Origin: Brachycybe producta
Taxonomy: Eukaryota; Arthropoda; Diplopoda; Playtdesmida; Andrognathidae
Assembly: GCA_036925085.1 (NCBI GenBank)
Contig: JAUPFP010000004.1
Span: 7,972,938 to 8,036,937 of the forward strand
Direction: 5' to 3'
DNA: 64,000 bases
Made by a program: the position numbers and the translations under genes. Position 1 is the first letter of the stretch; every line of letters begins with the position of its first letter. Under the pieces are notes generated by a model. The model worked only from the letters and a program-made list of their open reading frames with translations. It had not been told where the DNA came from and did no database searches. Shown here piece by piece: positions 60,201 to 64,000 of this stretch.

Positions 60201-63200
60201 TCCCTTTTCCCTTCAAAGTTATTGAAAATTCGCTGAAGACGAACAAAAAATCAAAAAATAAAGTTATAAGGCACCATCGTCGGTCGTCGAAGGATCACTT
60301 GAGCAATTTTTATATAATGTTGCAAACCAAGAAGAATACAAAAAGCCATAAAAATGAAAATAAATTTTTAACTGGGTTAGTCTCAATTTTTTTTAGAAGA
60401 AAACAAAAAGATATGCGCCTGCGTATATAGTACAAAAAAACAACGATATAAGCCATGGTTTTCATAAAAAAAATATAAGCCATGGTTTTCATAAAAAAAA
60501 ATATGGTTTCATTAAGTCAGGAGACATACACCAAAACATCAGAAATGTGAAGAATAACAAACACTAGGGGGAAGTATTTATTTAGATTTCATTTTTTTTT
60601 TACTACTCATTGTGAACAAATTCCAAGGCCGTGTGTGGAATATACTGACGACGCGGGTTCTCGCCTTCTTTCGCGTTCTATGGATATTCTTGCCAAAATA
60701 TCATATCTTATTACTACGAGATCGATCGATAGCAGTTTACTAATTGGCAATTATCCAACCACGACTAGAGACACAAGATACTTTTCAGAAACACAAACAC
60801 AGTCAAACATGTTTTTTTTGCACATCTTCCTTATAACCAAAACTATTTGATACATTTTACTCATATATAGGCGGTTTTTAAAATTGTGCAAGAAATTACA
60901 CTTTTATCACAATATGATATCTGTTTGTTGGCGACGCAATTACAAAATGACAACTATTTTGGGTGCAGAAAGTTTCTTAGAATTTTTTTAGATAAATTTT
61001 AAAGCCCGCATTACAATAGCAACCTCCAATGCAATTCAACTTGCAATGCAACTTGTGATGTGACTTGCAACTAGAACTTTGTAATAAACTTCTATATCAC
61101 ACTATACAACCTAGTTCCCAATCAAGTTTTCAAAACTTCGTTTATGTCAAGGGGCCGACACATTCGGGTGAATCTCGTACGGTATCGGAAGCCATTTTAC
61201 TTTTAATCCGCGTTTTACTGGATTTTTTTAAATTTCAATTCTCCTTCTGGATATCCAGTAAAATGCAGCTAAAAAGTAAAATGAATTTCCATCCACACGA
61301 TCTGCTGTGAATCATAGTGAAAATCGTACATGATTTTCTTCAATGTCTGCCCCCTTGGTTTGTGTCCATATTGTCATCAACTAACAGGAAGTTCATAAAC
61401 CGGAAGTCATGAAACCGGGAATTCGTTCAATGTTACCATATGTCATTTCCGGCAAACGACCCGATTGGTTGTTTGTCAACTCGGTGAGACTGAGTCTCAC
61501 ACTAGTTAAAAGGAAAGTTTTATCCAGTTACATGTCATGTCACACTATAAACATTGAAGTTGCATGTCACATTTGCACATTTTATTGCATTAAAAGTTGC
61601 TAGTGTAATAGCGGCTTAAGTTTGTTGAAAAATACGCATATGTTACCCATTCGGCGGTTTAACACAGAATGATTTTCAAGCCATCATAAAAATACGTTTT
61701 CAGCAACTGTCCACTAATTCTAGAATCTAACAAACTTGGCAACTTAACTAAACCAATTACTGCTATTATTCGCCTTTTGTATACTTTCAAGTCATGAGTC
61801 ACAGATGACTTTCATCGAGGACGTTCCACAAACAAGCGACTTTTAGTGGTAGATATAGACTGTAAAACGTAGCCAAACAGACCGCTTGTATAGAGTCGAC
61901 TCAAGCAGCCAGATTCGGCCACATGCCGATCCCTGTTTGGAGTCCATCTCCTCCAAGTCGCTCGTCTGTGACCAGACAAAGAAAATTGAAGAGTTCATGC
62001 TTTCATGAATAGCTATCGTTGATTCAAAAAGACTAAGGCTGTACCGAGTCGATTTTGCCGATTTACTGCTAATCGGCAAAACTCGGATCGAACAAATGTT
62101 AATCGATTTCCAATCATTAACTCGGCAGCGGTGTAGGGTCAATCAATTTATTACCGACTTTATTACTAATTCGACTTTAAAAGGAAAGTGTTGTCTTGCT
62201 ATTGCTATGTGTGTAAAAAAAAATTAAAATACGAATTTTGTGTTTTCCCGTTTTGTTCAAATTTGACTTGGTTTGAGCAGCTTTGGAGAGGAGTGGTTTG
62301 GGGGAGGGGGCAATTGCCCTCCCCCAGCTCGTATTCCTTTGTGCACAGCATCCACTTTCTGTACCAGAAATCGGCTGTGAAACAAACTTCAGCTGCAAAA
62401 ATCGGTAGTGAAAATCGGCATGATCGGCGCGGTTAAATCGATCGGCATGCCAATATTTTTTTTGTGTGATCGGTTCGGTAAAAAAAGTGTGATCTACCGG
62501 TACAGCCTTAAAAAAGCATTTTTCACACTCTTGTCTTTACAATTTTTTCAACTAATTAAGATTGGGTCCATTCCCATCATTTTCACTAAAAACAATCATT
62601 TGTGTGTGAGCTACACCTGAAAACAATTATAAAATTGGAAGAGAGGCTAAATATAAAAGCAGTTTCCAACCTTATTCTCGAGAATGACACAAATATCGGT
62701 GACGACGAGAATGTTGCAAGGATCCGTTTCAGAGGCACGTCGATACGTAATGTAGACGTGAGAACCGCTGTTATTGACGTTGGCAGGACGACCTCCAACT
62801 GAAGTGGACACGACTTCCACGTCGGACATCACGTTCTCCTTACCGCCTTCGTAATAAACCCTTAAAATAAATCAGAAACAACAAAATGAACATGAGTAAA
62901 CATGTATGCGTGCTGTCGTGCAGTTACCCGACGTCCACGAGAGGCGGTCTATCCCATCCTCGACGGTAGCAGACGAATACGCTGGGGCTCCGCAAGCTGC
63001 CATGGTTCAGATTGGCCGGATGACCAGTTGGTGTCGTCCAGATCTGAATGAAACCTTCCGGATTCTCTTCGCCGAGACTGGGAAAGATGACGACGACGTC
63101 CGTGATCGGAGCCTGGTTGTAAGTGCTCTTCAAGCACGTTCCATCTCGCGTCATGAATTCCTGAGCCGCGTTTGGAGAAGGGTCGTCCGGTAGACCGGCG

Positions 63201-63235
63201 ACCACAAAATAATCCGCAACTCGTCTCTCGTCCAT
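31339..63235 (-). CDS. DENND4: DENND4-family Rab guanine-nucleotide exchange factor (Crag), 31 coding exons
   Basis: Known role: DENND4 proteins (Crag in flies) activate Rab10, and Crag also Rab11, for polarised secretion. Exons, 5' to 3', minus strand: 63235-62928, 62860-62671, 50685-50629, 50517-50448, 49386-49208, 49149-48926, 48854-48788, 48711-48653, 46535-46391, 46319-46226, 46159-46078, 44005-43963, 43891-43760, 43689-43548, 43483-43282, 43128-42921, 42850-42810, 42729-42585, 42441-42313, 41692-41479, 41418-41227, 41167-41024, 40957-39910, 39842-39580, 39536-39311 (or from 39512), 35027-34976, 34903-34376, 33513-33312, 33239-33182, 33082-32901, 31472-31339. All 30 junctions keep phase without a stop, giving about 1,919 residues, within the family range. 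Order: MABP, uDENN, DENN, dDENN, PPR-like repeat, Ser-rich linker, CxxC pair, conserved C-terminus. Start ATG 63235 gives [15 protein letters not shown]; an in-frame ATG at 63256 is less likely because an AG acceptor lies between them. Introns 5 and 17 use GC donors. Confidence 0.93.
31957..32085. mobile_element. Possible small hAT-type remnant in DENND4 intron 30
   Basis: The right side ends CGGGCATCCCTGG, reading CCAGGGATGCCCG from outside, a common hAT-like terminus. The interior has several CGATTAATCGG- and GATTAATCAG-type words. The left boundary and target duplication are unclear. Confidence 0.35.
32553..32711. mobile_element. 159-bp TIR element (MITE) in DENND4 intron 30
   Basis: GGCCGTATTCTA at 32553-32564 is repeated exactly inverted at 32700-32711. 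A/T-rich bases flank both sides (GATTAAT and TAAAA). Non-coding. Confidence 0.7.
33845..33985 (+). repeat. Dispersed repeat, partner of 7985-8120
   Basis: Second copy of the repeat described at 7985, located in the intron between DENND4 exons 28 and 27. The flanking GC-rich sequence (about 34000-34130, GGTCAGTTTTGGGCCGCG) faintly resembles the flank of the first copy, so the unit may be longer than the clear match. Confidence 0.6.
34376..39536 (-). CDS. DENND4: DENND4 exons 25-27: Cys-pair motif and conserved C-terminal segment
   Basis: Exon 25 encodes [20 protein letters not shown]; exon 26 supplies [10 protein letters not shown]. Together the two CxxC pairs look like a small zinc-binding element, conserved in vertebrate family members. 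Exon 27 (176 codons) ends in [20 protein letters not shown] and [10 protein letters not shown], another family signature. Intron 25 (39310-35028) is 4.3 kb and full of mobile elements. Exon 25 has two possible acceptors 24 bases apart (39537-39538 or 39513-39514), both in phase. Confidence 0.9.
35121..35317. mobile_element. Fold-back MITE, about 195 bp, DENND4 intron 25
   Basis: The arm CAGCACAAACTTTTCGTTTG, then CCCCGCCCTTTTATGAG (from 35139) is repeated exactly inverted near 35257-35300, giving arms of about 45-50 bp. ATAAACA flanks both sides. It shares the core CCGCCCTTTT...ATG and the TAATTGGTT words with the MITE at 63772-63968, so the two are related families. Confidence 0.8.
36007..36340 (+). 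mobile_element. Putative solo or 5' LTR, 334 bp
   Basis: It begins TGTTGGCC and ends TTCTAACA, a TGTT...AACA terminal inverted pair. It carries a TATA-like GGTATAAAAGG (about 36110-36120) and AATAAA (about 36264-36269) in the right order for an LTR promoter and poly(A) signal. No primer-binding site is obvious after 36340, and no partner LTR was seen. Possible internal sequence follows to about 36660. Confidence 0.55.
36680..37790 (+). pseudogene. hAT transposase remnant, 3'-truncated
   Basis: The left end contains CAGGATTGGCATGATTTAAT and repeated GATTAAAT words, like known hAT termini. Coding pieces follow in shifting frames: a BED-finger-like stretch ([15 protein letters not shown] in mixed frames at about 37250-37310), then [19 protein letters not shown] (about 37560-37615), [27 protein letters not shown] and [12 protein letters not shown] (37640-37730). 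These match the N-terminal half of hAT transposases. Stops and frameshifts break it, and sequence from about 37790 belongs to an LTR. Confidence 0.75.
37791..38211 (+). mobile_element. LTR 3' part with primer-binding site
   Basis: An LTR-like segment with a poly(A)-signal context (TTGAATAAATTATA near 37803) and a GC-rich remainder ends in GTTACA at 38193. It is followed after two bases by TGGTGGAGGTGCTGGG (38196-38211). A TGG-starting 16-mer two bases past ...CA is the expected position and form of a tRNA primer-binding site. The matching tRNA is not identified. The LTR start is unclear; it abuts the hAT fragment. Confidence 0.6.
38212..38880. other. GC-rich segment dense in short inverted repeats
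   Basis: This stretch has unusual composition for the window, with many ACCGGT, GGACNG and CCGTT words. One inverted pair is GGTTACCGGTA (about 38322) and AGTATACCGGTAAC (38403). ORFs occur in several frames but none has a recognised domain. It may be the leader or gag start of the retroelement primed at 38196. Confidence 0.35.
39580..41692 (-). CDS. DENND4: DENND4 exons 20-24: Ser-rich linker
   Basis: Residues 840-1459. Exon 20 starts with the conserved [20 protein letters not shown]. The rest is low-complexity, Ser/Thr-rich and acidic, probably disordered. [11 protein letters not shown] run lies in exon 23, which is 1,048 nt. The linker carries many SP/RS-type sites (for example [11 protein letters not shown]) that could be phosphorylated; that is inference. 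Exon 22 to 23 uses the second AG (GTTTAG, 40959-40958), because the first AG would put a stop in frame. Confidence 0.88.
41935..42265. repeat. Fold-back intronic repeat family 3, copy 1 (intron 19)
   Basis: Shares with 48225-48560 and 49597-49920 the order AAACTA-C/GA-GG, ATCACTTA, ATCTTTC/TAAAATA, then an inverted AAAGATATCAAC-type block, then an end block like CCAAAGTTCG. The inner blocks are inverted to one another, so the repeat folds back on itself. Confidence 0.6.
42313..44005 (-). CDS. DENND4: DENND4 exons 12-19: dDENN domain and PPR-like repeat
   Basis: Residues 492-839. Exon 14 has [20 protein letters not shown]; exon 15 has [20 protein letters not shown] and [20 protein letters not shown] (dDENN). 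Exon 16 has [14 protein letters not shown]. Exons 17-18 join as [20 protein letters not shown]. Exon 19 has [20 protein letters not shown], then TYGYYNK, a pentatricopeptide-like repeat conserved in the family. Exon 17 is only 41 nt and ends before GCATGT, a GC donor. The acceptor for exon 12 is the AG at 44006-44007, not the later AG, because only this gives [13 protein letters not shown]. Confidence 0.92.
44078..45993. mobile_element. Inverted pair of Tc1/mariner 3' ends around about 1 kb
   Basis: Arms at about 44078-44545 and 45545-45993 are inverted copies. Both outer ends read ACAGTGCRTTTCAT next to TA; both contain GTTCTGCTAGGCAG or TTTCTGCTAGGCAG and GATGTTTTATAACTTAAAAC. The right arm joins transposase coding sequence on the plus strand at about 45420-45590 ([19 protein letters not shown] and NINPIENLW), the C-terminal Tc1/mariner block holding the last catalytic acidic residue. 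A stop follows at once. Either this is one element with very long TIRs, or two copies inserted head to head. Confidence 0.75.
44583..44905 (+). repeat. Dispersed repeat family 4, copy 1 (intron 11)
   Basis: Nearly identical to 51443-51735 in the same orientation: TTAAATGTATTTAAATAATA, GGGCAAACAAACAATAT, TGTCCTTAACTGGATTCC and GTGTACAAGGTATTA. It lies between the inverted mariner arms. Confidence 0.85.
46078..46535 (-). CDS. DENND4: DENND4 exons 9-11: core DENN domain
   Basis: Residues 385-491. Exon 9 contains [20 protein letters not shown], then [19 protein letters not shown]. Exon 10 contains [19 protein letters not shown], then SAPMPYIVG. Exon 11 contains [20 protein letters not shown]. 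These are the signature blocks of the core DENN domain, which contacts the Rab. Intron 11 (46077-44006) holds an inverted pair of mariner ends. Confidence 0.95.
46690..47235. mobile_element. Fold-back element, about 545 bp, DENND4 intron 8
   Basis: GTGTCCCAAAAATG (46725) and AGGTCCCCCAAGGATCTCCAAG (46850 region) are met inverted at TTTTTTTGGGACACC (47173) and TTTGGGAGCCATTGGGGGAC (47051). The arms are about 150-190 bp long and lie around a short AT-rich loop. Non-coding; the 98-codon frame across the right arm is incidental. Confidence 0.7.
47496..47750. mobile_element. 255-bp TIR element, DENND4 intron 8
   Basis: AAACACAAAATTTCTTTTAA, then AACAGTCTAA (47496 onward) is repeated inverted at TTAGACTGTTTTAAAATAAA, then TTTTGTGTTTTAT (about 47717-47749). 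Arms are about 31 bp with two differences. Non-coding. Confidence 0.75.
48225..48560. repeat. Fold-back intronic repeat family 3, copy 2 (intron 8)
   Basis: Starts TTCAGGAGCCAAATTTACGA and ends around CAGGAGTTCGAGACGCG. The halves AGATATCTTTC-type and GAAAGATATCAAC are inverted. See 41935 and 49597 for the other copies. Confidence 0.65.
48653..49386 (-). CDS. DENND4: DENND4 exons 5-8: uDENN domain
   Basis: Residues 209-384. Landmarks are [19 protein letters not shown] and VFSTFVLT (exon 5), [10 protein letters not shown] and [14 protein letters not shown] (exon 6), [20 protein letters not shown] (exon 7) and [10 protein letters not shown] (exon 8). These match the upstream DENN module in order and spacing. 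The best exon 5 end is at 49208, before GCAAGA, giving MVEK|VYGTA. Usable GT donors nearby would leave residues not seen in the family. Confidence 0.93.
49597..49920. repeat. Fold-back intronic repeat family 3, copy 3 (intron 4)
   Basis: Starts TTCAGGAGCAAAATTACGAG and ends AGCCAGAGTTCGAAGGGCGT. The open frame of 108 codons here follows from the repeat and is not conserved in the other copies. Confidence 0.65.
50448..50685 (-). CDS. DENND4: DENND4 exons 3-4: end of MABP domain
   Basis: Exon 3 encodes [19 protein letters not shown] and exon 4 encodes [19 protein letters not shown] and four more residues. The PPHTFCK and VFLCYKK blocks are highly conserved in the family. Both exons are too short for open-frame searches. 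Exon 3 ends in a GTGAGT donor, exon 4 in GTAATT. They mark the 3' end of the 12-kb intron. Confidence 0.92.
51443..51735 (+). repeat. Dispersed repeat family 4, copy 2 (intron 2)
   Basis: Near-identical partner of 44583-44905; both are in introns of the same gene and in the same orientation, about 6.8 kb apart. Confidence 0.85.
51736..52411. other. No gene seen
   Basis: Lies between dispersed repeat family 4 and the virus-like remnant. There are no long frames and I could not assign it to either neighbour. Confidence 0.35.
52412..53835 (-). pseudogene. Virus-like (Polinton/adintovirus-type) remnant: packaging ATPase and core-like protein
   Basis: The minus strand carries two decayed genes in the same direction. 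The first (53835-53208) is a P-loop ATPase of the viral DNA-packaging type. It has a Walker A block [10 protein letters not shown] (about 53770-53800), a Walker B block NLLVIDDLM (about 53560-53590) and a conserved [18 protein letters not shown]. It is broken by a stop shortly after Walker A and by a frame change near 53410. The second (53017-52412, frame change near 52790) has a basic N-terminus, [10 protein letters not shown], a hydrophobic [17 protein letters not shown] reminiscent of adenovirus core protein X, and a C-terminal [11 protein letters not shown] block. From memory this gene pair recurs in Polinton/adintovirus-like elements of invertebrates. Polymerase, integrase and capsid genes are not seen here. 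Confidence 0.6.
54238..54271 (+). repeat. (CA)n microsatellite
   Basis: Uninterrupted AC dinucleotides, about 17 units, inside the Helitron body. Likely polymorphic. Confidence 0.95.
54345..54785. repeat. Tandem array, period about 110 bp, 3.5-4 copies
   Basis: The word GGACAGG followed by AATTGAATTCACACATAGGG recurs at 54372, 54482 and 54592, with a shorter diverged unit from 54697. Units contain AACAAGTTTGGGGTGA and TAATTTTAATTAAATGTAGG. The arrangement beside a Helitron end suggests it belongs to the element. Confidence 0.9.
54786..55420. other. No gene seen; GC-rich patch at about 55190-55400
   Basis: The patch around 55190-55400 (TTGCGGGCCGCAAG, then GGCTCGCGGGCCACA) has two related words in the same orientation and may be part of a hAT-like or SINE remnant, but I cannot define ends. 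Confidence 0.3.
55425..55494 (+). mobile_element. Right-end fragment of the AAGGCTGTACC MITE family
   Basis: AAATCGATCAGCATGCCAAT through GTGATCGGTTC to CAGTACAGCCTTAA closely matches the right end of the fuller copy at 62034-62510, same orientation. Confidence 0.7.
55500..56345 (-). mobile_element. LINE remnant split by MITE A copy 2
   Basis: The flanking pieces 55560-55633 and 56104-56345 match consecutive parts of the LINE at 14440-14740 (for example CATTCCACTGTCGTATAAAC and, beyond the MITE, CAGTGGTCACCCCTTCCCAC). The minus-strand peptide [20 protein letters not shown], then EML lies at about 56270-56340. The remnant stops exactly where LTR-like copy B starts. Confidence 0.75.
55634..56103 (+). 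mobile_element. MITE family A, copy 2
   Basis: Left end GCAACTTTTAATGCAATAAA (about 55646) and right end CATTGGAGGTTGCTAGTGTA (about 56072). Same order as copy 1 but it lacks the central TTTTACTGGATT hairpin block, so it is an internal-deletion form. It interrupts a LINE remnant cleanly. A possible TTAA lies at the left edge. Confidence 0.8.
56346..57100 (+). mobile_element. LTR-like dispersed repeat, copy B
   Basis: It starts TTGTAACACCCAGTAACTCC inside the LINE remnant. It continues through GGTGTACAC (about 56506), the TATA-like box GGTATAAAATG (56524) and TTTCCGTACAAGAATGGTGT to AGGCCGGAGACATCATA (about 56738). It stays alignable with copy A to roughly 57000. No coding region of its own is recognisable. 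The 3' boundary is uncertain. Confidence 0.55.
57420..58162 (-). other. Hairpin-rich untranslated region downstream of gypsy integrase
   Basis: Non-coding on both strands, with a string of inverted repeats. GTTTGCTCA/TGAGCAAAC lies at 57493-57533, TTTAAAAGAC/GTCTTTTAAA at 57572-57593 within a longer TAATAGGC/GCCTATTA stem, GGGAC/GTCCC at 57705-57720, CTTGGGAC/GTCCCAAG at 57759-57779 and TTCTCT/AGAGAA at about 57975-57990. The 13-mer CTCCGTATCATTG occurs three times (57429, 57509, 57650). Position after integrase on the minus strand suggests 3' UTR or LTR of that element. Confidence 0.5.
58163..59345 (-). pseudogene. Ty3/gypsy integrase, 5'-truncated and frameshifted
   Basis: Minus-strand reading from 59345 shows [20 protein letters not shown], then QKC (HHCC zinc module), [13 protein letters not shown] (first catalytic Asp), [10 protein letters not shown] (second Asp) and, after a frame change near 58920, an open 220-codon frame 58163-58825. 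Between them the translated strand gives [10 protein letters not shown] with the catalytic Glu. The C-terminal part has [20 protein letters not shown], a GPY/F-like module. RT and RNase H are absent upstream. The sequence differs from the gypsy copy at 15385-20091, so it is a different family. Insertion lies in DENND4 intron 2. Confidence 0.85.
59480..59922 (+). pseudogene. Mariner-like transposase N-terminus in a deleted element
   Basis: The frame 59543-59830 encodes 95 residues starting [20 protein letters not shown]. It has a helix-turn-helix region ([24 protein letters not shown]) and [17 protein letters not shown], the usual DNA-binding start of these transposases. A stop follows KSPREI. 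The right end GGCCCATCCTGTATA (59911 region), reading TACAGGATGGGCC from outside, is a typical mariner terminus with TA. The catalytic domain is missing, so this is an internal-deletion copy. Confidence 0.75.
59923..61012. other. AT-rich intron DNA, no gene
   Basis: Contains a short tandem duplication of ATAAGCCATGGTTTTCATAA (about 60447-60500) and long A/T runs. Nothing else recognised. Confidence 0.4.
61013..61615 (-). mobile_element. MITE family A, copy 3 (most complete)
   Basis: The ends are GCATTACAATAGCAACCTCC (61013) and TTGCTAGTGTAATAGCGGC (to 61615), inverted to each other. The interior has the hairpin TTTTACTGGATT ... ATCCAGTAAAA (61211-61263). Length is about 600 bp; it is inverted relative to copies 1 and 2. 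TAAA and TTAA at the edges may be a decayed TTAA target duplication. Confidence 0.8.
62034..62510. mobile_element. 477-bp TIR element (AAGGCTGTACC family)
   Basis: TAAGGCTGTACCGAG (62034) and ACCGGTACAGCCTTA (to 62510) are inverted ends. The interior is rich in GATCGG, ATCGGCA and CCGATTT words that pair internally. A right-end fragment of a second copy lies at 55425-55494. Confidence 0.75.
62671..63235 (-). CDS. DENND4: DENND4 exons 1-2: N-terminus and MABP domain
   Basis: Exon 1 covers residues 1-102 plus two bases; exon 2 runs to residue 166. They contain [44 protein letters not shown] and [20 protein letters not shown], the conserved start of the family. The MABP domain, known as a membrane-binding beta-prism, spans roughly residues 40-200. 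The donor after exon 2 (GTTGGA) is weak, although it opens the largest intron of the gene (62670-50686, about 12 kb). Confidence 0.93.
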
Positions 63236-63310
63236 TTTTCTACACGAAAACAACATTTGGTATAAATAAATTGAGACGTTTCTTAAGGATAAGGATCAGG
63301 ATAAACTGAG

Positions 63311-63311
63311 C

Positions 63312-63346
<35 letters not shown>

Positions 63347-63356
63347 GAGGAGGGGG
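63311..63356 (+). repeat. (GA)n tract upstream of DENND4
   Basis: About 15 GA units followed by GAGGAGGAGGAGG, 76-120 bases before the DENND4 start codon. It may lie in the promoter or in a 5' UTR intron (an AG acceptor is seen just before the ATG). GA tracts near promoters can bind GAGA-type factors in arthropods; here that is only a possibility. Confidence 0.85.
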
Positions 63357-63771
63357 ACCACACATGACAAATGAAAAACAACGATTTCCTTCAATTTCCT
63401 TTCCACTGACATACCCACAAAAAAGGTCAAAGGTCAAGACAGACCATTGGCAGAAACAACAAACAAAAGAATCGCTCTTTTGACAAATACGTGCATTGTA
63501 CAAAACTTACACATTTAAGACTGTCATGAATCCTGACTAAATATACGCAGCCGTCAACTTTATTAAATTTGAAAATTGAATATGATTCCTTCCTATTTTT
63601 AAAATGAAAATCTAAAAGAGGGGGGTGCTGTTTTGACGAACGGCGGGAACGGGTCGGAACAATTACTGTTGTTCCGACTGTTCGTTCAAATAAAAAATGT
63701 GTCATCTTTCTATATATATTTTTTGGTTCTTCTCTACAAAATTTTTAAGATCATATTATGCTGACAGGCGA

Positions 63772-63968
63772 TTAGAAATCGGGACAAACAGAAGTTGGCT
63801 CCGCCCTTTTTATGACGACCGGCAACTTCTAATTGGTTTGTTGTGTGGTTCAAAATTGAAAAGGGCGGAGCATGTGACGTCAGACTACATAACCAACAAA
63901 TTAGAAGTTGCCGGGCGGCATAAAAAGGGCGGAGCCAACTTCTGTTTGTCCCGATTTCTAATTGCCTG
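63772..63968. mobile_element. hAT-type MITE with exact 8-bp target duplication
   Basis: CAGGCGATTAGAAATCGGGA, then CAAACAGAAGTTGGCTCCGC is repeated inverted at the other end. TATTATGC is present on both sides (63764-63771 and 63969-63976). About 197 bp, almost entirely fold-back. Related in core words to the MITE at 35121-35317. Confidence 0.85.
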
Positions 63969-64000
63969 TATTATGCCGGGGAGGGGGGGGGGAACAAATG

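Noticed and set aside
62906-63193. Plus-strand ORF over DENND4 exon 1
   Set aside because: Antisense shadow of the conserved first coding exon.

Overview
The window is animal nuclear DNA. It has spliced genes with GT-AG and a few GC-AG introns, a mitochondrial translation factor gene, an animal-type DENN-domain gene, and a dense load of decayed transposons. The LINE with RNase H (21795-23035), the Ty3/gypsy remnants, the mariner and hAT pieces and a virus-like (Polinton/adintovirus-type) remnant suggest an invertebrate. An arthropod is my best guess, but the sequence does not prove it.

Two host genes are clear. (1) TUFM, mitochondrial elongation factor Tu, lies on the + strand at 26077-27586 in two exons and looks intact at 446 residues. 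(2) A complete DENND4 (fly Crag) gene lies on the - strand, from its start codon at 63235 to its stop at 31339. I could build 31 coding exons whose phases all agree, giving about 1,919 residues (1,911 with an alternative acceptor). The two genes converge, with about 3.7 kb between their stop codons.

Layout. 1-26 kb is a transposon graveyard: LINE pieces (1-640, 4330-7250, 14220-15110, 21795-23035), an LTR-like repeat interrupted by a frameshifted invertebrate-conserved gene (1511-3290), a decayed gypsy element (13660-20540) carrying a later MITE, a Helitron end (21126), and a four-level nest of DNA transposons (23036-25977) that ends about 100 bp before the TUFM start codon. 26-27.6 kb is TUFM. 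27.7-31.3 kb is a hAT-like element with a Helitron end inside it, a dispersed repeat and a tRNA-derived SINE. 31.3-63.2 kb is DENND4. Its introns 25, 11 and 2 (4.3, 2.1 and 12 kb) are packed with transposons: an LTR, a hAT transposase remnant, a gypsy LTR end with primer-binding site, an inverted pair of Tc1/mariner ends, a fold-back family present in three introns, a virus-like ATPase/core-protein remnant, another Helitron, a gypsy integrase and several MITEs. 63.2-64 kb is the DENND4 upstream region, with a (GA)n tract and a hAT-type MITE.

There is no operon logic here. TUFM acts in mitochondrial translation. DENND4 acts as a Rab guanine-nucleotide exchange factor in vesicle traffic. The remaining coding traces belong to mobile elements, nearly all broken by stops, frameshifts or deletions. 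Coordinates of repeat edges are read by eye and may be off by a few to tens of bases. Exon edges were checked for phase and should be within 1-2 bases.
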